Source: Mycobacterium sp. (GTDB lineage Bacteria > Actinomycetota > Actinomycetes > Mycobacteriales > Mycobacteriaceae). From it: a stretch of 41,596 nucleotides of DNA. A program made the translations under genes and the position numbers. Under the pieces are notes generated by a model, which saw only the letters and a list, made by a program, of their open reading frames with translations, searched no databases and was not told the origin of the DNA. The stretch lies in the NCBI RefSeq assembly GCF_025965855.1, contig NZ_JAOPWB010000243.1:1-41596 (forward strand), given 5' to 3'. Numbering within the stretch: the stretch's first letter is position 1; each line of letters begins with the position of its first letter. This document shows, one piece after another, positions 16,739 to 25,682 of this stretch.

Positions 16739-18010
16739 ATGACCACCACGGTTGATGCGCCGATCTGCCCGAATGTGTTTAAGGCCGGCCTCCCGACGGT
16801 TGACTATGACCATTGCCAGAGCCCCGACGAGGCCCACGACATCATCAACGCGGCGCGGAGCGAGGCCCCGATTGCGATCGGCCCGCACGGGCCCGAGCTG
16901 CTGACCTATGAATTGGTGCGGACCGTGCTGCGCGACCCACGGTTCCGCGTGCCTCAAGGCATGTTCCTTGCGTCCCAAGGCATCGCCAGTGGCCCGTTAT
17001 GGGAGCGGGTCGCGACGAACCTGATCAGTCTCGACGGGCCCGAGCATAACCGGCTACGCCGATTGGTGGCCAAAGCCTTCACACCGCGAGCCACCGCGCG
17101 GCTCCGCTCGACGATCATGGCGGTGATCACCGAACTGATGGACCGCCACACCCCCGCGGGGCGCTGCGAGGTGGTCACCGACATCGCCCGCCAATTTCCA
17201 ATCCCGATCATCTGCGCGCTGCTGGGCGCCCCGGCCGACGATTGGAAGCTGTTCTCAGACTGGACCGACGACATCTTCAAGGCCTTCAGCTGGGACGTCG
17301 CCGCCCACCAGCGGACCATTTTGGCGGCGTGGGACGAACTCGACGCCTACATCGACGACATGGTCGCCCAGCGGCGGCACACGCTGACCGACGACCTGAT
17401 CTCCGAGCTGATCCGCGCCGAGGACAACGGCGATCGCCTCAGCGCCGACGACCTACGGATGCTCGCAGCGGGCTTGCTGATGGCCGGCACCGACACCACC
17501 CGCAACCAGCTGGCGGCCTCGGTGCACGTGCTGTGCGATCACCCCGACCAATGGGCGCTGCTGGCCCAGCATCCGGAGCTCGCGAACAACGCGGTCGAAG
17601 AGACGATGCGACATTCACCGATCGCGGCCGCCACCCTGCGCACCGCCCGCGAGGACGTCCAAATCGCCGGCGTCGTGATCCCCGCCGGCACACTGGTCAT
17701 CGCCAACACCGCCGCGGCGAACCGCGACCCCACCGTCTACGACGACCCCAACCGCCTCGACATCACCCGTAATGCAGCCCCGGCAATGCAGACGTTCGGC
17801 GCCGGCATGCACTACTGCCTCGGCGCGAACCTGGCCAGGCTTGAGCTCGCCGAAGCCCTGGTCGTCATGACGCAGCGCATGCCCAACGCCCACCGGACCG
17901 GCCCCGCGCCGTGGAAACCCCTCACTGGAATGAGCGGACCGACAACGCTGCCAATCGAATTCGACTCGGCGACGAGGCCGGTGCGGGATGTCAGCCCCAG
18001 CTTGGTGTAG
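16739..18010 (+). CDS. Cytochrome P450
   Basis: This 423-residue P450 has the I-helix motif MAGTDTTRNQ, EETMR (ExxR) and the heme loop FGAGMHYCLGANLAR with Cys360. The Tyr before the Cys and the Gly-Ala-Gly start differ from the FGGGPH loops of the other two P450s here, so it belongs to a different CYP family. Start ATG 16739 is preferred over an upstream in-frame GTG at 16700 because the 16702-16718 dyad would otherwise lie inside the gene. No ferredoxin is adjacent. It is convergent with the zinc-ribbon cyclase (9-bp gap). Substrate unknown. Confidence 0.93.
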   Translation: MTTTVDAPICPNVFKAGLPTVDYDHCQSPDEAHDIINAARSEAPIAIGPHGPELLTYELVRTVLRDPRFRVPQGMFLASQGIASGPLWERVATNLISLDGPEHNRLRRLVAKAFTPRATARLRSTIMAVITELMDRHTPAGRCEVVTDIARQFPIPIICALLGAPADDWKLFSDWTDDIFKAFSWDVAAHQRTILAAWDELDAYIDDMVAQRRHTLTDDLISELIRAEDNGDRLSADDLRMLAAGLLMAGTDTTRNQLAASVHVLCDHPDQWALLAQHPELANNAVEETMRHSPIAAATLRTAREDVQIAGVVIPAGTLVIANTAAANRDPTVYDDPNRLDITRNAAPAMQTFGAGMHYCLGANLARLELAEALVVMTQRMPNAHRTGPAPWKPLTGMSGPTTLPIEFDSATRPVRDVSPSLV

Positions 18011-18019
18011 ATATCGCAA

Positions 18020-21000
18020 TCATGGCATCGCCTCGGCCCACTTCATGTGTCCCTCGAAGCCCAACGATGTCGCCATGCCGCGGTAGCGGTCACGATAGTC
18101 GCGGTAGGCGGCCTCGTCTCCGCGGGCGCGGGCCAGCAGCGCCCTCAGTCGCAGCAATGAGATCTCGTGCAGTATGAAGCCAGGATCAGTCGGCGCAGCC
18201 GCCAACTGATCAATCGCGCTTGCGGCCTCGTCGAGATCGCCTTCGCCGCCGCGTTGTAGCAGCGCCTCCACCAGGACACTGGTGGCCAGCGCGGTCCAGA
18301 TGCACCCGCCGGAGTTGAACAACTCGTCGGCGACAGTGCGAGCCAATTCGATGGCGCCGCCGATGTCGCCGGTCCGCGCCTTTTCCCGCGCGATGTGTAC
18401 GTCGATTAATGGCAGATTGTTCAAGGCGAACCGGTTGTTGGCGCACCGCTCTCGCACCTTGGCGAGCAACTCAAAGCCACGTGTGCGCGCGGGACCGTCC
18501 TGATATGCCAGAGCGAGGCCATGAACTCCCCGAGCCAGGTCAAGGGCAAGATCGTCACCCGATTGCTCAGCTATTGACAGGAATTCCGCCGTGTCGCGCA
18601 GGGCCGCTGCATCGGACAGCAGCACCCCGTACGGGATCGCGGGGCCGTACGTGAACCACATGACACCGCCAATTGCCCCTGGATCAGTCAAGAGCGCACG
18701 CGCGGTGGTGATGGCCTGGTCGAAGTCATCTCTCCAGCCGGCAATGCCCATGCACCATCGGGCGAAACCGCGCGTGGTGATTGCGAGCGTCAAGGGAGAT
18801 TCGAAGATCAGGTCGCCTTTGGCGGGATCACCCTCGGCAAGGTCGATGGCGAGCTGGGCGAACCGAAGCACGTCGGCCATTTCGGCGGTGTCATGTTTGG
18901 GAAGCATTGCGGCATAGGCCAGCGCGACCGTCAACATTGAATCGCCGATGGCCTCCAGCAGTTCGACGAGTTCGTCGGCGAGCTCCGATGCCTCCCGGCG
19001 GTTCGCTTTCATTGTCTGCCACGTCATTTGGCCCGCCATCCCGATGGCGAGCGACTGCTGATCAGCCGCGGCGGTGCACAACTCACGCAGCTCTTCAAAC
19101 CCGGTGTCGGCGCCACTGCCGCCCACCCGATATGCCTGCGCGCACAAGAGTGTTCGGGGCGCGATACTCATGGTCAAACGATCAGGATCGTCTTGAGCCA
19201 GCCGATCGGTGACCCGCCGAGCCCGCCGCCAACTCGTCTGTGCCGCGACCATGTCGCGGAAGGCGGACCACGTGCCGGCACGCATGTGCCAGTCGAAGGC
19301 CGCATGCAAATCCCCTGCCGCCTCAACGTGTTCAGCGATCAGCGCCGCATTCTCGTCCGCCGATGCCCGCGCCTCTATCACTGCCGCGAGTCGTCGATGT
19401 GATTGCGCGCGAACGGATTTGAGTTGAGACTCGTAGGCAACCGTGCGGATCAGCGGATGGCAAAACGCATACTCGGCATAGGGTGCGAACCTCACCTGAT
19501 TGACAAGTTCTGCCTCGGTCAGCGGTACCACGTCCACATCGGGGACCAGTGCGGCCAGCAGATCGGCGTCGAATCGCGCCCCGATGACCGCCGCGGCATT
19601 CAGCGTCTGTTTGGCCGACGCCCCAAGGCGATCTATGCGTGCGCCGATGGTGGCTTGCAGCGTGGCCGGTACGTCGACATCCTCGGCGTCACCGGACGGT
19701 TGGTAGGCGCCAGGCTGGCCGTGCAGCACGCCGCGTTCGGCCAGATCGCGCACGATTTCCTCGACGAAGAACGGGTTCCCGGCCGCGCGGCCGGCAATCT
19801 GCGCTCCCAGTTCGCCCGTCGACGACCCGGCGCCCAGTAGCTCAGTCGTCAGCGCCAGGGTGTGCGCATCGGTTAACGGCCGCAACGCAATTGTCTGGGC
19901 GCCGGGGATGCGGCCGAGCGCGCCTTGGTATTCCGGACGGTACGTGATCAGTACCAAAGATGGGATCTGGGGCACGACGCCCAGGAACTCGGCCAGCAGC
20001 GACTCGCTGATTTCATCGATCCAATGCGCATCCTCGATGACGTACACCGCCGCCTCCGGCCGGTCCACTGCTCCAGCGTTGATCAGGGCGGTCAATCGTC
20101 GGCGCCGCGCGTCGGGGGAGATGTCCGGCAGCGTCGTGGCCGCATCACGGATCCCCAGCATGTCGTCCAGCAGCAGCAGGTCTTCCGGGGCGGCAGCCGG
20201 GAATCGGTCGCGTACCTGCTTCCGCGCGGCGTCGTCGCTGAGTTCGTCGACTCCCAGTGCCGCGCGCAGCATCCGGGCTACCACGCGGAACGGGATGTCG
20301 GTGGCATGCGACTCGCAGTAGGTGCTGAACACCGGTACACCGCGACCGCCCGCCAGCGTGGCAGTTTCACGGACCAATCTGCTCTTGCCGATACCCGCCG
20401 GTCCCACGATGTTGACGATGCAGCCCGTCCCCGCGATCGCCTCTTCGAGGATCCCGCTGATGGTCGTGAGTTCCCAAGTACGCCCGACCAGTTTCGATTG
20501 GGTGCGGCGCCGCGGCTGGTGCTCGCCGATCGCCAACAAGCGCCGTGCGATCACCGTGTTGCCACCTTTGATGTGAACCAGTTCGGGCTCACCGAGGGCG
20601 GCGGCGTTCCGCACCAACCTCGCCGTCGAATCGCTCAGCATCACCCCATCCGGTGGTGCCACCGACTCCATCCGCTGAGCCATGCCGACTTGCTCGCCGA
20701 TGGCCGTGTATCCCAGCGGCCCCGAACCGATCTCACCAGCGATCACCTGTCCGGAATTGAGGCCGACCCTCAGGCGCAGCTCCACGCGGTCGCGGTGTCG
20801 GACGTCGATAGCGAGCCGCTGCGCCGTTTCTTGAAGGCCCAAGGCTGCCAGGCAGGCGCGAATGGCGTGGTCCTCCAACGCTATCGGCGCACCGAACACG
20901 GCCATGATGCCATCGCCGGTGAACTTGTCCACGGTGCCGCCGTAGCGCTGGACCACCATCACCGCGCGATCGAGCAGCTCGGCCATGATCTCCCGGAGGC

Positions 21001-21214
21001 GCTCCGCGCCGACCGCCGCGGCGATGTCCATCGAATGAACGACATCGGCGAACAGGATAGTCACCTGCTTGTACTCCGCGGATTGCGCGGCGTGCGCCAC
21101 GGGCGTGCCGCATTCACTGCAAAACTTGGCGGCCGTGCCCAAGAGCGTGCCGCACGACCCACAGCTAAGGGCCGCCGCAGTCGGTGCGCCGCGACCGTCG
21201 CCGCTGTTGTCCAC
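18020..21214 (-). CDS. Zinc-ribbon, class III cyclase-like and AAA/STAND ATPase protein
   Basis: This 1064-residue protein opens with a zinc ribbon (Cys18, 21, 32, 35: CGSC and CSEC). The cyclase domain (48-190) has both metal Asps (57 and 101) and Lys97. The ATPase has P-loop GPAGIGKS (270-277) and an ATPase core with YVIEDAHWID (Walker B), followed by long helical repeats. In the cyclase the transition-state Asn is Gly177 (GEQVGMAQR) while Arg181 remains, and the adenine-side Asp is Thr170, so activity may be weak, altered or regulatory. This three-part layout is widespread in mycobacteria and rhizobia. The GTG start lies directly after GGAGG, an unusually short spacing, so initiation could be further in. 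It differs clearly from the two cyclases upstream. Confidence 0.88.
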   Translation of the reverse strand: MDNSGDGRGAPTAAALSCGSCGTLLGTAAKFCSECGTPVAHAAQSAEYKQVTILFADVVHSMDIAAAVGAERLREIMAELLDRAVMVVQRYGGTVDKFTGDGIMAVFGAPIALEDHAIRACLAALGLQETAQRLAIDVRHRDRVELRLRVGLNSGQVIAGEIGSGPLGYTAIGEQVGMAQRMESVAPPDGVMLSDSTARLVRNAAALGEPELVHIKGGNTVIARRLLAIGEHQPRRRTQSKLVGRTWELTTISGILEEAIAGTGCIVNIVGPAGIGKSRLVRETATLAGGRGVPVFSTYCESHATDIPFRVVARMLRAALGVDELSDDAARKQVRDRFPAAAPEDLLLLDDMLGIRDAATTLPDISPDARRRRLTALINAGAVDRPEAAVYVIEDAHWIDEISESLLAEFLGVVPQIPSLVLITYRPEYQGALGRIPGAQTIALRPLTDAHTLALTTELLGAGSSTGELGAQIAGRAAGNPFFVEEIVRDLAERGVLHGQPGAYQPSGDAEDVDVPATLQATIGARIDRLGASAKQTLNAAAVIGARFDADLLAALVPDVDVVPLTEAELVNQVRFAPYAEYAFCHPLIRTVAYESQLKSVRAQSHRRLAAVIEARASADENAALIAEHVEAAGDLHAAFDWHMRAGTWSAFRDMVAAQTSWRRARRVTDRLAQDDPDRLTMSIAPRTLLCAQAYRVGGSGADTGFEELRELCTAAADQQSLAIGMAGQMTWQTMKANRREASELADELVELLEAIGDSMLTVALAYAAMLPKHDTAEMADVLRFAQLAIDLAEGDPAKGDLIFESPLTLAITTRGFARWCMGIAGWRDDFDQAITTARALLTDPGAIGGVMWFTYGPAIPYGVLLSDAAALRDTAEFLSIAEQSGDDLALDLARGVHGLALAYQDGPARTRGFELLAKVRERCANNRFALNNLPLIDVHIAREKARTGDIGGAIELARTVADELFNSGGCIWTALATSVLVEALLQRGGEGDLDEAASAIDQLAAAPTDPGFILHEISLLRLRALLARARGDEAAYRDYRDRYRGMATSLGFEGHMKWAEAMP

Positions 21215-21304
21215 CTCCGTATCGTGTCACCACTGATCAGCGCTGTCCGACATATCGCGACGCTGTCCCCGAAACAGGGGTTCCTTCGAGCGTGCCCTGA
21301 GGGA

Positions 21305-21379
21305 TTCGCGTGTGCGCTGAGGGCGGAACATCCGCCAAATCCGCGCCCTGGCTGCACAGGGAAAGCCCAGGCAGCACAG
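21305..21379. repeat. Intergenic repeat, copy B
   Basis: This copy aligns without gaps to 8879-8953 (61 of 75 identical by eye). Shared blocks are GCGCT-AGGGCGGAA-ATCCGC-AAAT, CGCCCTGG and AAGCCCAGG with GCACAG. Unlike copy A it lies in a divergent gap (cyclase/amidohydrolase), so it is not placed as a terminator. Confidence 0.65.
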
Positions 21380-21453
21380 TCGAGCGCCCCAACCTTGCAT
21401 TGATTGCATAGATAGCATTGACAGCGCCGGAAATCCGACGATAGTCATCAGGT

Positions 21454-22650
21454 ATGGCGCTGCTGCCAGACCCCGATCCCCGGCAGCGACAGCACGTGGT
21501 GATTTCGGTCGACGACCATGTCGTCGAGCCGCCCGATCTGTTCGTCGGCCGGCTCCCCGCGGCGCTGGCCGACGGCGCCCCAAAGGTCGTCGAGACCGAC
21601 GGGCGGCAGGTGTGGCGCTACGAGGGCCGCGAGTATCCCAACATCGGCCTCAACGCGGTGATCGGACGGCCCCGCGAGGAATGGAGCATGGATGCCGCCC
21701 GGTTCGACGAAATGCGCCGTGGCTGTTGGGATATCGACGCCCGGATCGCCGACATGGACCTCGCCGGCATCTGGGCATCCCTGAACTTCCCGTCGCTGAT
21801 CGCCGGCTTCGCCGGCACCGTCTTCTGGAAGAGCGACGACCTGCAGCTGGGGCTGGCCGCGCTGCGGGCGTGGAACGAATGGCACCTCGAGGCGTGGGCC
21901 GGTGCCTACCCCGACCGGATCATCCCGCTGCAGCTGCCGTGGCTCGCCGACCCGCAGCTCGCGCCCGAGGAGATCCGGCGCAACGCCGCGCGCGGCTTCA
22001 GGGCGGTGAGCTTCCCCGAGCTGCCGGCCCAATGCGGGATCCCGAGCCTGCACAGCGGCGTCTGGGATCCGTTCTTCGCCGCCTGCGAGGAAACCGGCAC
22101 CGTCGTGTGCCTGCACACAGGCTCCGCGCAATGGGCGCCAATCCCGGCCCCGGACACGCCTTTTGAAACGATCACCACCCTGTTCCCGGTGAACGGCCTG
22201 ATCGCCTGCGCGGACATGCTGTGGTCGGGCATCCCGGTGCGGTTCCCAAGGCTGAACATCACGCTGGCCGAGGGCGGTCTGGGCTGGGCGGCCATGCTCG
22301 GCGACCGCGCCGATTACGTTCTGGCGCACTCGGCTTCGGGCCACGAGGGCGGGGCGTGGAAGAGTGACCTGCTGCCCAGCGAGGTGCTGCGGCGTAACTT
22401 CTGGTTCTGCTCGATCGACGACCCGCACGCGTTCGGCGCGCTGGACGCGATCGGGGCCGACCGCATCCTCGTCGAAAGCGACTACCCACACGCCGACTCC
22501 ACCTGGCCCGACACCCAACAGGTGGTGGCGCGCAACGTCGCCGGCCTGTCGGAACAAGACGCCGACCGGATCACCCACCGCAACGCGGCACAGCTGTTCC
22601 GCCACCCGCTGCCGGACGACGGGTGGCTAGGCACTTCGGCCACAGTGTAG
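21454..22650 (+). CDS. Amidohydrolase-2 family (ACMSD-like) metal hydrolase/decarboxylase
   Basis: This 398-residue TIM-barrel enzyme has an N-terminal VDDHVVEPPDLF (metal site, DxH-type), the metal His in VVCLHTGS, AEGGLGWA, and a C-terminal ESDYPHADSTWPDT with the catalytic Asp. The pattern is that of the ACMSD/4-oxalomesaconate hydratase amidohydrolase-2 family, common next to P450s and acyl-CoA genes in mycobacteria. It heads a three-gene run: the next gene starts 10 bp after its stop. Substrate unknown. A decarboxylase or hydrolase of a ring-derived acid is the usual expectation. Confidence 0.88.
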   Translation: MALLPDPDPRQRQHVVISVDDHVVEPPDLFVGRLPAALADGAPKVVETDGRQVWRYEGREYPNIGLNAVIGRPREEWSMDAARFDEMRRGCWDIDARIADMDLAGIWASLNFPSLIAGFAGTVFWKSDDLQLGLAALRAWNEWHLEAWAGAYPDRIIPLQLPWLADPQLAPEEIRRNAARGFRAVSFPELPAQCGIPSLHSGVWDPFFAACEETGTVVCLHTGSAQWAPIPAPDTPFETITTLFPVNGLIACADMLWSGIPVRFPRLNITLAEGGLGWAAMLGDRADYVLAHSASGHEGGAWKSDLLPSEVLRRNFWFCSIDDPHAFGALDAIGADRILVESDYPHADSTWPDTQQVVARNVAGLSEQDADRITHRNAAQLFRHPLPDDGWLGTSATV

Positions 22651-22660
22651 GAGGCTTGCC

Positions 22661-24385
22661 ATGTTGGACCTGCTCATCCGCGACGCCGAGATCGTCGACG
22701 GCACCGGTGCGCCCGCCCGCCACGGCGACGTCGGGGTCAGTGACGGGCGGATCGTCGCCGTCGGCGAGGTTGATGACATGGCCGCCAAAACCGTCGACGC
22801 CCAAGGGCAGGCGCTGGCACCCGGCTTCGTCGACCTGCACACCCATTACGACGCGCAGCTGTTCTGGGACCCGACCGCGAGCCCGTCGGTGCAGCACGGC
22901 GTCACCACCGTCTTCGGCGGCAACTGCGGCTTCACGCTGGCACCCGCGGCGTCCGAGCAACACGACTACCTCACCCGGATGCTGGCGCGGGTGGAAGGGA
23001 TGCCGCTGGACGCGCTGCGGGCCGGCCTCGACTGGGGATGGGCGTCGTTCGGCGACTGGCTGGGCCGGCTCGAGGGCCGCATCGCCGTCAACGCGGGGTT
23101 CCTGGTGGGTCATTCGGCGCTGCGGCTGGCCGCGATGGGCGGCGACGCCGTCGGCGGCGAGGCGAGCCCGGATCAGATCGAAAAGATGGTCGCGGTGCTG
23201 CACGACGCGCTCGGCGCCGGCGCACTCGGAATGTCGACCTCGCAGTCGCCCACCCACAACGACGCTGCCGGCCAGCCGGTGCCGTCCCGCAGCGCATCGA
23301 GAGAAGAGCTGGTGACCCTCGCGGCCGCCCTCCGCGGCCACCCCGGTACCACGCTCGAGGCCATCATCGCCGGTTGCCTGTCGGGCTTTACCGACGACGA
23401 CATCGCACTGCTCACCGACATGTCGGTGGCCGCAGACCGCCCCCTGAACTGGAACCTGCTCGGCGTCTCGGCCGCAAACCCGGACGGGCACCGGCGGCAG
23501 TTACGGGCCTCGGAGATCGCCGCGGGGCGCGGTGGCCGGGTGGTGGCGCTCACCTTGCCGCAGGCCATGAAAATCCGGCTGTCGTTCCTCTCCGGCTTCG
23601 TGCTCGACGGGCTGCCGGGCTGGCGCGGCACGATGCACCTGCCGGTGCCCGAACGGCTTGTCGCACTTGCCGATCCGGCGGTGCGCCGCCGCCTCGCCGA
23701 GGGAGCCGCCTCGAAGGAGGCCGGCATGCTGCGCGGCCTCGCGCAATGGGACCGGCTCGTCATCGTCGAGACGTTCGCACCCGCGAACGCCGACGCGACC
23801 GGCCGCAGCGTCGGCGAGGTCGCCGCCGCCCGGGGCGCCGAGCCCTTCGACACGCTGCTGGACGTCGTGATCGCCGACGAGCTGCGCACCGGGCTCAGCC
23901 CGCCGCTGACCGGTGACGACGCGGCCGACTGGCGGGCGCGCGCCGAGGTGTGGCACCACCCTGGTGCCGTGATCGGCGGCTCGGACGCGGGCGCGCACCT
24001 CGACATGATGTGCGGGGCGATCTACACGACGTCGCTGCTCGGCCGCGGTGTCCGCGAGTACCAGGTCGTGACGCTCGAGGAGGCCGTCCGGTTGATTACC
24101 GACGTGCCGGCCCGGCTCTACGGGCTGACCGAACGCGGCCGCATCGCGCCGGGCTGGCACGCCGACCTGGTGATGTTCGACCCCGCCACCGTCGACCACG
24201 GGCCCGAGCGCACGCGCTATGACCTGCCCGCGGGCGCGCCCCGCCTGGTCGCCGACGCGCACGGAATCACCTCGGTGCTGGTCGGCGGCGTCGAGGTCTG
24301 CCGCGACGGCGCCGCCACCGGTGCCCTGCCCGGCACCGTGCTGCGGTCCGGGCGCGACACCGAGACGGTGTCGGCTCATGGCTGA
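22661..24385 (+). CDS. N-acyl-D-amino-acid deacylase family amidohydrolase
   Basis: This 574-residue enzyme has the metal motif HTHYD (His60, His62, Asp64) after PGFVDL, GGNCGFTLAP, and IGGSDAGAHLDM near residue 445, which holds the catalytic Asp. This is the Amidohydro_3/D-aminoacylase subgroup, which cleaves amides or cyclic amides. Start ATG 22661 follows GGAGG at 22650-22654 with a 6-base spacer, and that ribosome site touches the stop of the previous gene. Its end overlaps the P450 start by 8 bp, so the three genes are translationally coupled. Confidence 0.9.
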   Translation: MLDLLIRDAEIVDGTGAPARHGDVGVSDGRIVAVGEVDDMAAKTVDAQGQALAPGFVDLHTHYDAQLFWDPTASPSVQHGVTTVFGGNCGFTLAPAASEQHDYLTRMLARVEGMPLDALRAGLDWGWASFGDWLGRLEGRIAVNAGFLVGHSALRLAAMGGDAVGGEASPDQIEKMVAVLHDALGAGALGMSTSQSPTHNDAAGQPVPSRSASREELVTLAAALRGHPGTTLEAIIAGCLSGFTDDDIALLTDMSVAADRPLNWNLLGVSAANPDGHRRQLRASEIAAGRGGRVVALTLPQAMKIRLSFLSGFVLDGLPGWRGTMHLPVPERLVALADPAVRRRLAEGAASKEAGMLRGLAQWDRLVIVETFAPANADATGRSVGEVAAARGAEPFDTLLDVVIADELRTGLSPPLTGDDAADWRARAEVWHHPGAVIGGSDAGAHLDMMCGAIYTTSLLGRGVREYQVVTLEEAVRLITDVPARLYGLTERGRIAPGWHADLVMFDPATVDHGPERTRYDLPAGAPRLVADAHGITSVLVGGVEVCRDGAATGALPGTVLRSGRDTETVSAHG

Positions 24386-25610
24386 AGCGGCTTACCCGAC
24401 CACGGAGGAATTCGACCCGGCCGGGCTGCAGGGCGGGCTGCTCATGCAGGTCGAGAACGTGCACGAGCGGTTGCGCGAGGCGCGGGCCGCCCACCCGGTG
24501 ATCGTGGGAGATCCCTTCGCCGAGGTCAGCGCCGCGCAGGTCGGCGAGTTCGGCGTGACGGTCCTCGGGTACGAGGAGTGCCAGGCGGTGCTCACCCACC
24601 CCGACACCTTCTCGTCGTCGATCTACGACCGGATCATGGGCCCGGTCATGGGCCGCACGCTGCTCGAACTCGAGGGAGCCGAGCATCGGGCCAGCCGAGC
24701 GCTGGTCTCGCCGTCGTTCCGCACGGCGCTGCTGGAGCGCTGGCGCACCGAACTCGTCGAGCGGGTGGTCCACGAGCTCATTGACCGGTTCGCGCCGCGC
24801 GGGCGAGCCGAGCTGGCCCGCGAATTCACCTTCGCGTTTCCGGTCCAGGTCATCGCGCGGATCATGGGCCTGCCGCGGGAGAACTACCAGCGCTTCCAGC
24901 GGCTGTCGATCGAGTTGCTCAACGTGGTCTACGACTGGGATCGCGGCATCGCCGCGTCCGCCGAGCTGAAGGCCTACCTGGCGGAGATCCTCGCGGAGCG
25001 GCGGCGTCACCCGCAGGACGACTTGATCAGCATGCTGGCGGAGTCGGAGATCGACGGCGCGCGCCTGACCGACGACGAGATCTTCGCGTTCTTGCTGCTG
25101 ATCCTGCCCGCCGGCGTCGAGACGACCTACCGCGCCTCGGGCAACCTGCTGGTCGCGCTGCTCACCGAGCCGCCGCTGCTGGCGGAGCTGCGGGCCGATC
25201 GCGGCAAGCTGCGCGGCGCCTTCGAGGAGGCCTTGCGCTGGGAGCCGCCGATCACCACGGTGGTACGACGGGCGGTCCGCGACTGCGAGCTCGGCGGGCT
25301 CGCGATCCCGGCGGGCACGACCGTCAGCGTCAGCGTCGCCGCCGCCAACCGCGACCCGGCGCGCTACCCGGACCCGGACCGCTTCGACCCCAGCCGCAAG
25401 AACATCGCCCACCTGACGTTCGGGGGCGGCCCGCACCTGTGCCTGGGCATGCACCTGGCGCGGATGGAGGGGACGGTGGCCATCAACGCGCTGCTCGACC
25501 GGCTGCCCGACCTTAGGCTGGATCCGGCCGCCCCGTCCCCGCAGGTCGTCGGCGTGGCGTTCCGTTCGCCGGACGCACTGCCGGTCGAGTTCACTCCGGC
25601 TCCGGCCTGA
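24378..25610 (+). CDS. Cytochrome P450
   Basis: This 410-residue P450 has the I-helix LPAGVETTYRAS (AG-x-E-T-T, with Glu in place of the usual Asp), EEALRWE (ExxR) and the heme loop FGGGPHLCLGMHLAR with Cys355. It is the last gene of the run with two amidohydrolases. ATG 24378 overlaps the deacylase end by 8 bp, and longer upstream frames are excluded by that gene. A hairpin lies 41 bp after its stop. The co-operon suggests oxidation of a product of the hydrolases or the reverse order. No ferredoxin is encoded beside it. Confidence 0.94.
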   Translation: MAEAAYPTTEEFDPAGLQGGLLMQVENVHERLREARAAHPVIVGDPFAEVSAAQVGEFGVTVLGYEECQAVLTHPDTFSSSIYDRIMGPVMGRTLLELEGAEHRASRALVSPSFRTALLERWRTELVERVVHELIDRFAPRGRAELAREFTFAFPVQVIARIMGLPRENYQRFQRLSIELLNVVYDWDRGIAASAELKAYLAEILAERRRHPQDDLISMLAESEIDGARLTDDEIFAFLLLILPAGVETTYRASGNLLVALLTEPPLLAELRADRGKLRGAFEEALRWEPPITTVVRRAVRDCELGGLAIPAGTTVSVSVAAANRDPARYPDPDRFDPSRKNIAHLTFGGGPHLCLGMHLARMEGTVAINALLDRLPDLRLDPAAPSPQVVGVAFRSPDALPVEFTPAPA

Positions 25611-25650
25611 TTGCCCGCCTCGCCCCCGCAAGCGGGAGGTACCCCCACCT

Positions 25651-25669
25651 CACGCCGCCTCGCGGCGTG
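25651..25669. terminator. Hairpin between convergent genes
   Basis: CACGCCGC and GCGGCGTG form a perfect 8-bp stem with a 3-base loop, followed by no T-run. It lies between the P450 and the convergent RNase H gene and fits a bidirectional mycobacterial terminator. Confidence 0.5.
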
Positions 25670-25682
25670 CATCATCGCCGGG

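Noticed and set aside
19925..21403. Long open frame of 492 codons on the plus strand
   Set aside because: It is antisense to the zinc-ribbon cyclase, has no domain motifs and arises from GC-rich codon bias.
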